Shown here: one piece after another, positions 1-4,489 of the stretch
Layout: each line of letters opens with the position of its first letter
Numbering within the stretch: position 1 is the first letter of the stretch
Assembly: GCA_021838985.1 (NCBI GenBank)
Contig: JAKCCC010000121.1
Location: 1-6,308 of the forward strand
DNA: 6,308 nucleotides
Direction: 5' to 3'
DNA from: Planctomycetota bacterium
Lineage (GTDB): Bacteria; Planctomycetota; Phycisphaerae; WQYP01
Position numbers and translations under genes: made by a program
The notes under the pieces: generated by a model
Told to the model about the DNA's origin: nothing
Databases searched by the model: none
The model's input: the letters and a program-made list of their open reading frames with translations, nothing else

Positions 1-306
1 CTTGCGCATCGTACCGGTCAGCCGGCTGATGGGGCGAACGGCCAGGTCATGATCGCAGCGGATCTGGCAGCTCAAACGCAGGCCGGCGCGGCCGGCCAAG
101 CCCTTGGCCCGCAAGATGGCGGCCTCGGCTTCGGTCATCGTGGCCGGTTCGCCAGCCAGGAACTCCACCCGGCAGGTGGTGCATTTGGCAAACCCGCCGC
201 AGGCGTGCAACTGATCCACTTTGGCGTCATCCTCCAACGCCAGCACCAGGCGTTTGCCGGCGGGTACTTCGACTTCGCCAAATCCTTCCACGGTTAATTT
301 CGGCAT
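1..306 (-). CDS. [2Fe-2S] ferredoxin, C-terminus cut by window edge
   Basis: A small iron-sulfur electron carrier, expected in the cytoplasm. The visible 102 residues start MPKLTVEGFGEVEVPAGKRL and carry the cluster ligands C36-x5-C42-x2-C45 and, 34 residues later, C80 in LRLSCQI. The C-x5-C-x2-C spacing is that of adrenodoxin-like ferredoxins rather than the C-x4-C-x2-C of plant-type ones. C84 is an extra cysteine near the last ligand. The chosen ATG has an AGGAG ribosome binding site at 313-317, six bases upstream. The frame is still open at base 1, but family length (about 100-120 residues) suggests little is missing. It lies 22 bp downstream of the lipoprotein gene on the same strand, so the two are probably co-transcribed. 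The redox partner cannot be told from this window. The family call is firm; a specific role is not. Confidence 0.9.
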   Translation of the reverse strand, partial: MPKLTVEGFGEVEVPAGKRLVLALEDDAKVDQLHACGGFAKCTTCRVEFLAGEPATMTEAEAAILRAKGLAGRAGLRLSCQIRCDHDLAVRPISRLTGTMRK

Positions 307-328
307 GGGCAGCTCCTGATGGAACAAG

Positions 329-1027
329 TTACGGTAACAAATGATGTAATTGTAGGCGCAATAGTCGTTGGGTGGTAAAAAGCCGTCCGGTCAGGGCGTC
401 CACGAATTGGACCCGAAAAGTGATCGCGTCATGACGGGGCGGTTTTACCCAAGGGCAATCGAAGGCGAAGGCATCCAGCCCAAACCAGCCGTACCAATCC
501 TTTTGAGCTTCCAGAGGTGTAAAGACCCAGCGACCAATCCGGGCGGAACCATGGGCCGCGGCCAGGTCGAAAGCGGTAATGGTGAAGGTACCCGTCGCCG
601 GCAGCGTCTGGCCACCGGCCATTTCGGTGCGCACGAACACGCGAAAGCCGCACTGCGGATGTGCCGGTCTACCGGCGGAATGGCGCAGCGCCGCACCCAC
701 TGCTTTCCGCCGCCATTGCGTAGCGCGGGTATCCGAGGTGATGATGATTCGACGCACCGTGAACAATTGCCGCAGGCGCTCCGGCGGCAGTGTCGCGAAG
801 CGCGGCGTTCGGGCTGCCAGTTGGCGCCGCAAAGCGTTTAGTTCGAGGGTCTGCCGCTGGACTTTCGCCCGCAGCGCAGCGTTTTGATTCTCCAGTGTAA
901 CCTGGCGCTGATAGAGGGGAGCGTTTTTCGCATAGTTCGCGCAGCCGGTAAGCGTTAGCAGCAGGGCAGCCAAGCCCAGCAGGGTCACCCACGGATGATG
1001 AAAATGGATCCGGCTAAGGCGAGCCAC
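329..1027 (-). CDS. Putative lipoprotein with coiled coil and C-terminal beta-rich domain, function unknown
   Basis: A 232-residue predicted lipoprotein. From the GTG start, a basic N-region (VARLSRIHFHH) leads to a hydrophobic run ending in the lipobox LTGC, with the lipidated cysteine at residue 29. Residues about 39-72 (heptad-like LENQNAALRAK...LNALRRQLA) suggest a short coiled coil. Residues about 92-228 look beta-rich, with IGRWVFTP, DCPWVKPP and VDALTGRLFTTQRLL as the most family-like pieces. I recall similar uncharacterised planctomycete proteins with RIGRW-FTP and DALTGR-F motifs but no assigned function. The reading frame stays open upstream to 1705, but that part crosses repeat DNA and has no signal peptide logic. 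GTG at 1027 is chosen because it puts the lipobox at the usual distance; only a weak GGGA precedes it. A more upstream ATG at 1135 is possible but unlikely. The gene is followed at 22 bp by the ferredoxin gene. Confidence 0.72.
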   Translation of the reverse strand: MARLSRIHFHHPWVTLLGLAALLLTLTGCANYAKNAPLYQRQVTLENQNAALRAKVQRQTLELNALRRQLAARTPRFATLPPERLRQLFTVRRIIITSDTRATQWRRKAVGAALRHSAGRPAHPQCGFRVFVRTEMAGGQTLPATGTFTITAFDLAAAHGSARIGRWVFTPLEAQKDWYGWFGLDAFAFDCPWVKPPRHDAITFRVQFVDALTGRLFTTQRLLRLQLHHLLP

Positions 1028-1111
1028 CGGGTTTATCCCGGCGGTCCGCCGACCCCGCGGCCCGCACTGCGAGACCCATTGCTTGCGCTCTGGGCTATGC
1101 AGCGTAGGGCG

Positions 1112-1149
1112 GCGATTTTCGGCACAGTTCCCCATGCCCCCACGGACAC
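1112..1149 (+). repeat. Diverged copy A of the TTTTC/ACAGTTCCCCA repeat
   Basis: This segment reads ATTTTC-GGC-ACAGTTCCCCA (1124-1134) and then CGGACAC (1143-1149). It aligns with the copy at 1367-1403 with one 1-nt indel and a few substitutions; the 11-mer ACAGTTCCCCA and the 7-mer CGGACAC are identical. It is the most distant copy of the cluster and lacks the CCCA start of the core. Confidence 0.65.
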
Positions 1150-1230
1150 TATCCAGAGGCGAGTCTTCGACCTGCGGAGCATGAAAAGGGTCGTAATGTC
1201 CCGATGGCCACCGGGATCTCGGTCGCCACC

Positions 1231-1245
1231 GGCGAGCAAGTCGCC
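1231..1245. repeat. Short inverted repeat GGCGA-n5-TCGCC
   Basis: GGCGA (1231-1235) and TCGCC (1241-1245) form a 5-bp stem with loop GCAAG. TCGCCAC also occurs as a direct repeat at 1223-1229 and 1241-1247. The arms are short enough to be chance in GC-rich DNA. Confidence 0.35.
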
Positions 1246-1271
1246 ACAGTTTACCCGCGGCCTCGGGGCGA

Positions 1272-1308
1272 CTCGCCGCGGCGAGATGCCACCGCCCATT
1301 TTCAGGAC
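1272..1308 (+). repeat. Copy B of the CCCATTTTCAGGAC repeat with 5' palindrome
   Basis: A perfect 14-bp palindrome CTCGCCGCGGCGAG (1272-1285) is followed by ATGCCACCG and the core CCCATTTTCAGGAC (1295-1308). The layout of palindrome, then GATGCC, then core is the same as in the copy at 1348-1380, although the palindrome sequence differs. After the core the sequence diverges from the other copies. Confidence 0.7.
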
Positions 1309-1347
1309 CGACATCGACGGAGCCTTGCGCGTCGGCCTTCAGAATGT

Positions 1348-1403
1348 GCGGGCAAGATGCCCGCCCCCCATTTTCAGGACAGTTCCCCAGGTTCCGCGGA
1401 CAC
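1348..1403 (+). repeat. Copy C of the CCCATTTTCAGGAC repeat, most complete
   Basis: A perfect hairpin GCGGGCA-AGA-TGCCCGC (1348-1364) is followed by the core CCCATTTTCAGGAC (1367-1380), overlapping ACAGTTCCCCA (1379-1389) and CGGACAC (1397-1403). It shares its left half with the copy at 1272-1308 and its right half with the copy at 1112-1149, so it best represents the whole element. GCGGACA occurs twice at its right end (1396-1402 and 1406-1412). Confidence 0.72.
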
Positions 1404-1442
1404 CTGCGGACAATGAAAACGGTGCCAACCGCTCGTATATAG

Positions 1443-1500
1443 CCCCCGACTTGTCGGGGGTGGTGGTCCGGGCAGCGCCCCAACGCCCCATTTTCAGAAC
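1443..1500 (+). repeat. Copy D of the repeat: CCCCCGAC hairpin plus CCCATTTTCAGAAC core
   Basis: The core CCCATTTTCAGAAC (1487-1500) differs from the copies at 1295 and 1367 by one base (G to A). Upstream is the near-palindrome CCCCCGACTTGTCGGGGG (1443-1460), which can form a 7-8 bp stem on either strand. The spacer 1461-1486 is not shared with the other copies. The hairpin may be a separate dispersed palindrome that landed here. No T-run follows it, so it does not look like an intrinsic terminator. Confidence 0.62.
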
Positions 1501-1548
1501 AGGCAGGCCGCGGCGCCAAGGGCGCAGGGCCGCATCCTTGCGTGACCA

Positions 1549-1567
1549 CCCGGCGCCTGGCGCCGGG
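1549..1567. repeat. Perfect GC hairpin CCCGGCGC-CTG-GCGCCGGG
   Basis: Eight-base arms with a 3-nt loop, perfectly paired on either strand. It sits in the repeat-rich gap and is followed on the plus strand by CCAAAATC, not by a T-run. It is probably part of a dispersed palindromic element rather than a terminator. Confidence 0.55.
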
Positions 1568-1595
1568 CCAAAATCGCACCACCGCGCGATCACGA

Positions 1596-1622
1596 AGCGG
1601 TGGCGCCGCCTCGCGCACCGCT
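1596..1622. repeat. Inverted repeat AGCGGTG-n13-CACCGCT
   Basis: Seven-base perfect arms (1596-1602 and 1616-1622) with a 13-nt GC-rich loop. It is adjacent to the hairpin at 1549-1567 and may belong to the same element. Confidence 0.5.
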
Positions 1623-1639
1623 GAGCCCTGACCGCCGCG

Positions 1640-1669
1640 CACTGAAAATTTGATGCGGAACACTGAAAA
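1640..1669. repeat. Two CACTGAAAA direct repeats 21 bp apart
   Basis: CACTGAAAA occurs at 1640-1648 and 1661-1669, start to start 21 bp, which is about two helical turns. Read on the minus strand these are TTTTCAGTG, sharing TTTTCAG with the cores at 1295, 1367 and 1487 but in the opposite orientation. They could be a diverged opposite-oriented member of the repeat family, or a tandem protein-binding site. Confidence 0.5.
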
Positions 1670-1706
1670 CCTTCTGCTTAACCCGGATAGTTCATATTCA
1701 AACACG

Positions 1707-1723
1707 GCGCGGCTTCGCCGCGC
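1707..1723 (-). terminator. GC hairpin 3' of clpP, weak terminator candidate
   Basis: Perfect 7-bp arms GCGCGGC and GCCGCGC with a 3-nt loop, about 35 bp beyond the clpP stop. On the minus strand the hairpin is followed by CGTGTTTGAATATG, which has only a short T stretch. It could end clpP transcription weakly or simply be the palindromic part of the adjacent dispersed repeat. Confidence 0.3.
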
Positions 1724-1728
1724 TGGGA

Positions 1729-1750
1729 CCTCCGCGTCCTTGCGGTGAAA
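1729..1750 (-). repeat. Dispersed-type intergenic repeat CACCGCAAGGACGCGGAGG
   Basis: On the minus strand, just after the clpP stop, the sequence reads TTT then CACCGCAAGGACGCGGAGG. From memory, near-identical strings (TTCACCGC-GAG-CGCGGAGG types) recur between genes in many GC-rich bacterial genomes, including planctomycetes, verrucomicrobia and acidobacteria. Only one copy is visible here, so calling it a repeat rests on that recollection, not on this window. Confidence 0.45.
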
Positions 1751-1758
1751 CGTTCTGG

Positions 1759-2475
1759 TTAGCGATCCGCCACGTCGGTTTCCCCGCCCTCGGGCGGCGC
1801 TGAATCGCTTTTACGCTCGGGCGGCGCGGGCAGGCGCTGCAGCTTCTTATCCAGCACGCCGTAGGTGATGGCCTCATCCGCCTCGAGCCACAGATTCCGG
1901 TCGCAATCCTTATGAATTTTTTCCACGGTCTGCCCGGTGTGCTGGGCGAGAATCTCGAACATCCGTTGCCGCAGGCGGATCATTTCGCGGGCCTCAATCG
2001 ACAGGTCGGTCGCGGTCCCCTGCATGACACTGGAAATCAACGGCTGATGCAGCATGACCCGACTGTTGGGCAGGGCGAAGCGCTTGCCTTTTTTCCCGGC
2101 CGCCAGCAGCCACGCGCCCATGCTCGCGGCCACCCCGACGCAGGTGGTGGCGACATCGCAACGCAGAAATTGCATGGTGTCATAAATCGCCAGGCCCGCG
2201 GTCACGGAGCCGCCGGGGCTGTTGATATAAAAATTGATGTCGGTCTTGGAATCCTCGTTGGACAAAAACAAAAGCTGGGCGATGATCAGATTGGCGACAT
2301 CATCGTCGATCGGCCCGGCCAAAAAGACAATGCGGTCCCGCAGCAGCCGCGAGAAGATATCATAGGATCGTTCCCCACGGCCGCTGCGCTCGACCACGAT
2401 GGGAATGAGGTTGGCGGAGGGATGATGGCTGACGGCTGGGCGCATCGTCCCGGCCCAATCGGGATAAGACGGCAT
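1759..2475 (-). CDS. clpP: ClpP, ATP-dependent Clp protease proteolytic subunit, with Asn at the catalytic Asp position
   Basis: A 238-residue serine peptidase of family S14. ClpP forms barrel-shaped 14-mers that degrade proteins unfolded by a Clp ATPase in the cytoplasm. The family signature is clear: [12 protein letters not shown] (about 34-45), YINSPGG (83-89), [11 protein letters not shown] with nucleophile S118, and RVMLHQP with H143. S118 to H143 is 25 residues, as in E. coli. A 2-residue insertion follows (LISSVMQG), and [10 protein letters not shown] (190-199) aligns with E. coli DTERDRFLSA, so N194 (codon AAT) sits where the catalytic Asp is expected; D192 is close by. The N-terminus has about 20 extra residues, which could be a processed propeptide, and the C-terminal tail (from about 215) is charged and Pro-rich. 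AAGGAG at 2483-2488, 7 nt upstream, fixes the ATG. No clpX or tig is adjacent; mltA is divergent. Confidence 0.95.
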   Translation of the reverse strand: MPSYPDWAGTMRPAVSHHPSANLIPIVVERSGRGERSYDIFSRLLRDRIVFLAGPIDDDVANLIIAQLLFLSNEDSKTDINFYINSPGGSVTAGLAIYDTMQFLRCDVATTCVGVAASMGAWLLAAGKKGKRFALPNSRVMLHQPLISSVMQGTATDLSIEAREMIRLRQRMFEILAQHTGQTVEKIHKDCDRNLWLEADEAITYGVLDKKLQRLPAPPERKSDSAPPEGGETDVADR

Positions 2476-2499
2476 GGCTGAACTCCTTGCGGCGCAACG

Positions 2500-2511
2500 C
2501 CGCCATGGCGG
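2500..2511. promoter_or_regulatory. 12-bp palindrome CCGCCATGGCGG in the clpP leader
   Basis: A perfect 12-bp palindrome about 25 bp upstream of the clpP start codon, close to its ribosome binding site. It could be an operator half or an RNA stem in the clpP leader. A 12-bp palindrome of this composition can also be chance. Confidence 0.3.
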
Positions 2512-2554
2512 TAAGGGTAGCCCACGGCGGCGTTACTGGCAACTCTGGCGGGCC

Positions 2555-2591
2555 GCGCACCGATGTCGCTCGGCGGTTCGAACCGGTGCGC
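2555..2591. promoter_or_regulatory. Inverted repeat GCGCACCG-n21-CGGTGCGC next to mltA promoter, possible operator
   Basis: Perfect 8-bp arms at 2555-2562 and 2584-2591. A second palindrome CGGTTCGAACCG (2574-2585) lies across the right part of the spacer and overlaps the right arm. The pair ends one base before the mltA -35 hexamer and lies between the two divergent genes, which is where an operator would be expected. The 12-mer resembles a tRNA T-loop core, but no tRNA can be built around it. No known regulator motif is recognised. Confidence 0.4.
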
Positions 2592-2619
2592 TTGGTTACC
2601 GTCGGCCGGGCAGTATAAT
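2592..2619 (+). promoter_or_regulatory. Predicted sigma-70 promoter of mltA
   Basis: A perfect -10 hexamer TATAAT (2614-2619) has a weak -35 TTGGTT (2592-2597, three of six consensus bases) at a 16-bp spacing. The transcription start would be near 2626, giving a leader of about 40 nt before the mltA ATG. The exact -10 in otherwise GC-rich DNA is the main support. Confidence 0.6.
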
Positions 2620-2665
2620 GAGCAACCATTGCATCGGTATGGCGAAACCAGAAAGGAAATTCACA

Positions 2666-4042
2666 ATGCAACGGCGCGTGGTGCTCACAGGGGCGGCAAT
2701 CGGGCTGATGGTGATGCTGGCCGGCTGCGCGGCCCCCACCGTTATCGTTTCCAAGCCACGGTTAAATGTCGATCACGCCCTGCCGCCAGGGCAGTGGGGC
2801 TTAAGCCTGCTTCGTCCGAGCCAGTACCCCAACATGGAAGCAGCCTTCATGCACAAGGCAGGATTGCTTACCGCCATCGACCGCTCCATTGCCTATATGC
2901 AATCACCTTCGAGCCGAAAATTTTTCCCCGACGGCCCGATCACCCATCGCCAGGAATTGAACACCCTTTACGATTTTCGCACGATGTTGCGGACGTTCCG
3001 TTCGCCAGGGGAGTTTCAACAAGCCATCTTGCAGCGCTACGATGTCTACACGGCCCGCGGCTACGATGACCGCGGCAGTGTCTGGTTCACGGGGTATTAC
3101 ACGCCGATTCTTTACGGTTCTCTGGTGCGGACCGGGCCTTACCAATATCCCGTATATAAGGCTCCGCGGGACCTGGTGGCAAATCCCGTGACCGGCCAGA
3201 TTCTGGGCCAGCGCCTGCCGAATGGAACCATACGTCCCTACCCGACCCGCCGGCAGATTGTCGAGGGGCATTTGTTGCAGGGCCGGGAGTTGGTTTGGTT
3301 CAGCAATCCCCTGGACGCTTATGTGGCGGAAATACAAGGCTCCGCGAAGGTTATCCTGACCAACCACCAGGTGCTGACCATCGGATACGCCGGCGATAAC
3401 GGCCGCACGTATACCGGCCTGGGCGTGGCGCTGGTGAAGTCCGGGGCCATCCGCCGGCGCAAACTGTCACTGCCGGCGATTGAAAGCTATTTCCATTGGC
3501 ATCCCAAGACAGTGGAAAGGCTGATTCTGAAAAATCACTTCATGGCGTTTTTGAAGCCGTACAATCCCGCGCATTGGCCATTGGGTTCACTGGGGGTGAA
3601 GGTGACGCCGCATCGTTCCCTGGCGACGGATAAAACCATTGAAGCGCCGCCCTACCAGAGCATTTTTCCGCGCGCGGCGATTACGTTCGTTTCGACACAA
3701 GTGCCCGACCTTACCGGCCACCAACAACCCTTTACCGGATTTTTGCTGGATCAGGATACCGGCGGCGCCATTCGCGCCGCGGGCCGGGCGGACATTTACA
3801 TGGGCATCGGACCGGAGGCGGAAAACCAGGCGGGTTACGAACTTAGCAAAGGGCGCCTGTACTATCTGTTTTTAAAACCGGGGGTGACACCCTTGGGCGG
3901 CCCAGGCGCAGCGCCAACCATGCCGGCACCCGTGAATACCGCGCCCGTCAGCGGCGGCGCGCCGGCCACGGCAGGGCCGTCTACCACGGCGCCCAAATCC
4001 TCCGGCAACGCCATGCAGCAGATGTTTCCTGGGGCGAAATGA
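2666..4042 (+). CDS. mltA: MltA family membrane-bound lytic murein transglycosylase (lipoprotein)
   Basis: A 458-residue peptidoglycan-cleaving enzyme. MltA enzymes cut the MurNAc-GlcNAc bond and form 1,6-anhydroMurNAc ends during wall turnover. A lipoprotein signal (MQRRVVLTGAAIG...LAGC, Cys21) predicts anchoring to a membrane facing the periplasm. Family motifs in order: WFTGYYTP (140-147), YPVYKAP (161-167), NPLDAYVAEIQGS (214-226), YAGDNGRTYTGLG (241-253), TPHRSLATD (314-322) and DQDTGGAIRAAGRADIYMGIGPEA (362-385). D364 matches the catalytic Asp of E. coli MltA (D308 in DVGGAIKG) and D376 a second conserved Asp. The usual QGSG reads QGSA here. After about residue 405 there is a Pro/Ala/Gly/Thr-rich tail of about 50 residues beyond the catalytic fold. 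AAAGGA at 2652-2657, 8 nt upstream, selects the ATG at 2666; the frame opens further upstream only as a shadow of the control region. Confidence 0.94.
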   Translation: MQRRVVLTGAAIGLMVMLAGCAAPTVIVSKPRLNVDHALPPGQWGLSLLRPSQYPNMEAAFMHKAGLLTAIDRSIAYMQSPSSRKFFPDGPITHRQELNTLYDFRTMLRTFRSPGEFQQAILQRYDVYTARGYDDRGSVWFTGYYTPILYGSLVRTGPYQYPVYKAPRDLVANPVTGQILGQRLPNGTIRPYPTRRQIVEGHLLQGRELVWFSNPLDAYVAEIQGSAKVILTNHQVLTIGYAGDNGRTYTGLGVALVKSGAIRRRKLSLPAIESYFHWHPKTVERLILKNHFMAFLKPYNPAHWPLGSLGVKVTPHRSLATDKTIEAPPYQSIFPRAAITFVSTQVPDLTGHQQPFTGFLLDQDTGGAIRAAGRADIYMGIGPEAENQAGYELSKGRLYYLFLKPGVTPLGGPGAAPTMPAPVNTAPVSGGAPATAGPSTTAPKSSGNAMQQMFPGAK

Positions 4043-4068
4043 TCCGCCTGTCACGTGGCGACGCGGGA

Positions 4069-4131
4069 TATTTTCGGCCATCCCCGTTCGGTGCAGGTAG
4101 CGTCAGGGGATCATTCCGGCCGTGATAAATA
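4069..4131 (+). repeat. Long imperfect inverted repeat just after mltA
   Basis: Three nested paired segments: TATTT (4069-4073) with AAATA (4127-4131), CGGCC (4075-4079) with GGCCG (4118-4122), and ATCCCC (4080-4085) with GGGGAT (4106-4111), around a 20-nt loop. The right side has a 6-nt bulge. It begins 26 bp after the mltA stop, so it may stabilise or end the mltA transcript, although no T-run follows. Confidence 0.42.
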
Positions 4132-4136
4132 CTGCG

Positions 4137-4159
4137 GCGCAGGTCGTCCGGCCCTGCGC
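4137..4159 (+). repeat. Perfect hairpin GCGCAGG-n9-CCTGCGC
   Basis: Seven-base perfect arms (4137-4143 and 4153-4159) with a 9-nt loop, directly after the longer inverted repeat at 4069-4131. It is followed by GC-rich DNA without a T-run, so it is not a standard intrinsic terminator. Confidence 0.42.
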
Positions 4160-4250
4160 GCCCGCCGTCCTGCCGTTGATGAAAATGACGTCCAACTCGC
4201 GTATAGACTCAACACGGCCTCTGACCAGACAGTATCGGGAGCGGAAGCTG

Positions 4251-4289
4251 CGGAAAAATGCTGATTTTCCGGCAACAATACCGAATCAG
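4251..4289 (+). repeat. Two mutually exclusive overlapping hairpins
   Basis: Hairpin 1 pairs CGGAAAA (4251-4257) with TTTTCCG (4265-4271), loop 7 nt. Hairpin 2 pairs CTGATT (4261-4266) with AATCAG (4284-4289) and, inside it, CGG (4270-4272) with CCG (4281-4283). The two share 4261-4272 and cannot form together on one RNA. This is the arrangement of a switch or attenuator, but no terminator T-run or gene start follows closely. Confidence 0.35.
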
Positions 4290-4297
4290 ATATCCCA

Positions 4298-4489
4298 TTA
4301 ACAGTCGCGTAGAGTAAATGTCTCATCACAGGCCAAACGGAGTACATAGCCCCCGGTCTGCACGGAGGTGGAGTAGTTCAGCCGCCCCGGCGACCCTCGG
4401 CGGATCGAGGAGTCGCCTTTGGAGACCTTGCCGGGGGTGGCGTTTGCGAGGAAACCCGGCGCTACCATGGTCAGAACAGAAACGGTCAC
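4298..4489 (-). CDS. Doubtful small ORF, 63 codons, unknown
   Basis: A GTG-started frame (4489 down to TAA at 4298) with a strong GGAGG at 4495-4499, five bases upstream. The product reads MTVSVLTMVAPGFLANATPG at the N-terminus and ends ETFTLRDC. I recognise no domain. The first two thirds use mostly G/C at the third codon position, the last third less so. It overlaps the hairpin-rich stretch before alaS on the opposite strand, and it could equally be antisense to a structured RNA. It could also be the remnant of a longer gene. Treat as a candidate only. Confidence 0.2.
   Translation of the reverse strand: MTVSVLTMVAPGFLANATPGKVSKGDSSIRRGSPGRLNYSTSVQTGGYVLRLACDETFTLRDC

Larger units (their letters stand above)
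1028..1758. other. Repeat-rich intergenic region between clpP end and lipoprotein start
   Basis: This 731-bp gap is GC-rich and holds no gene I can support. Both strands stay open over long stretches, but the translations are low-complexity Arg/Pro-rich text caused by the repeats. It contains degenerate copies of a repeat with core CCCATTTTCAGGAC, at least six perfect GC-rich hairpins, a pair of CACTGAAAA direct repeats and a dispersed-type repeat next to clpP. It looks like an accumulation site for non-autonomous repeat elements. The promoter for the lipoprotein-ferredoxin pair should lie in the lower-numbered part, but I find no convincing -10/-35 pair. Confidence 0.75.

Noticed and set aside
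995..1624. Plus-strand open frame of 209 codons with PIFRT repeats
   Set aside because: It starts inside the lipoprotein gene, has no ribosome binding site I can see, and its content is explained by the dispersed repeats. Kept only as a finding about phase.
1028..1705. Upstream extension of the lipoprotein frame, open for 226 more codons to an ATG at 1705
   Set aside because: The extension runs through repeat elements and palindromes, gives Arg/Pro-rich text, and would bury the lipobox at residue 255. The GTG at 1027 places the lipobox properly.
1912..2481. Plus-strand open frame of 189 codons
   Set aside because: It lies antisense to clpP, whose protein family match is unambiguous.
2570..2590. 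tRNA-like GGTTCGAACC (T-loop look-alike)
   Set aside because: The flanking bases do not form a T-stem around a 7-nt loop, and no acceptor, D or anticodon arms can be found. It is a palindrome.
2474..2665. Earlier starts for mltA in the same frame
   Set aside because: They would place the lipoprotein signal 16-64 residues inside the protein and upstream of or within the promoter. The ATG at 2666 has its own ribosome binding site and signal peptide.
4176..4207. Promoter-like TTGATG and TATAGA
   Set aside because: The spacing is 20 bp, too long for a normal sigma-70 promoter, and no gene start follows nearby.
4412..4436. Sequence resembling a cobalamin riboswitch B12 box (TTTGGAGACCTTGCCGG)
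   Set aside because: The other conserved parts of the riboswitch are missing, and alaS is not a cobalamin-related gene.
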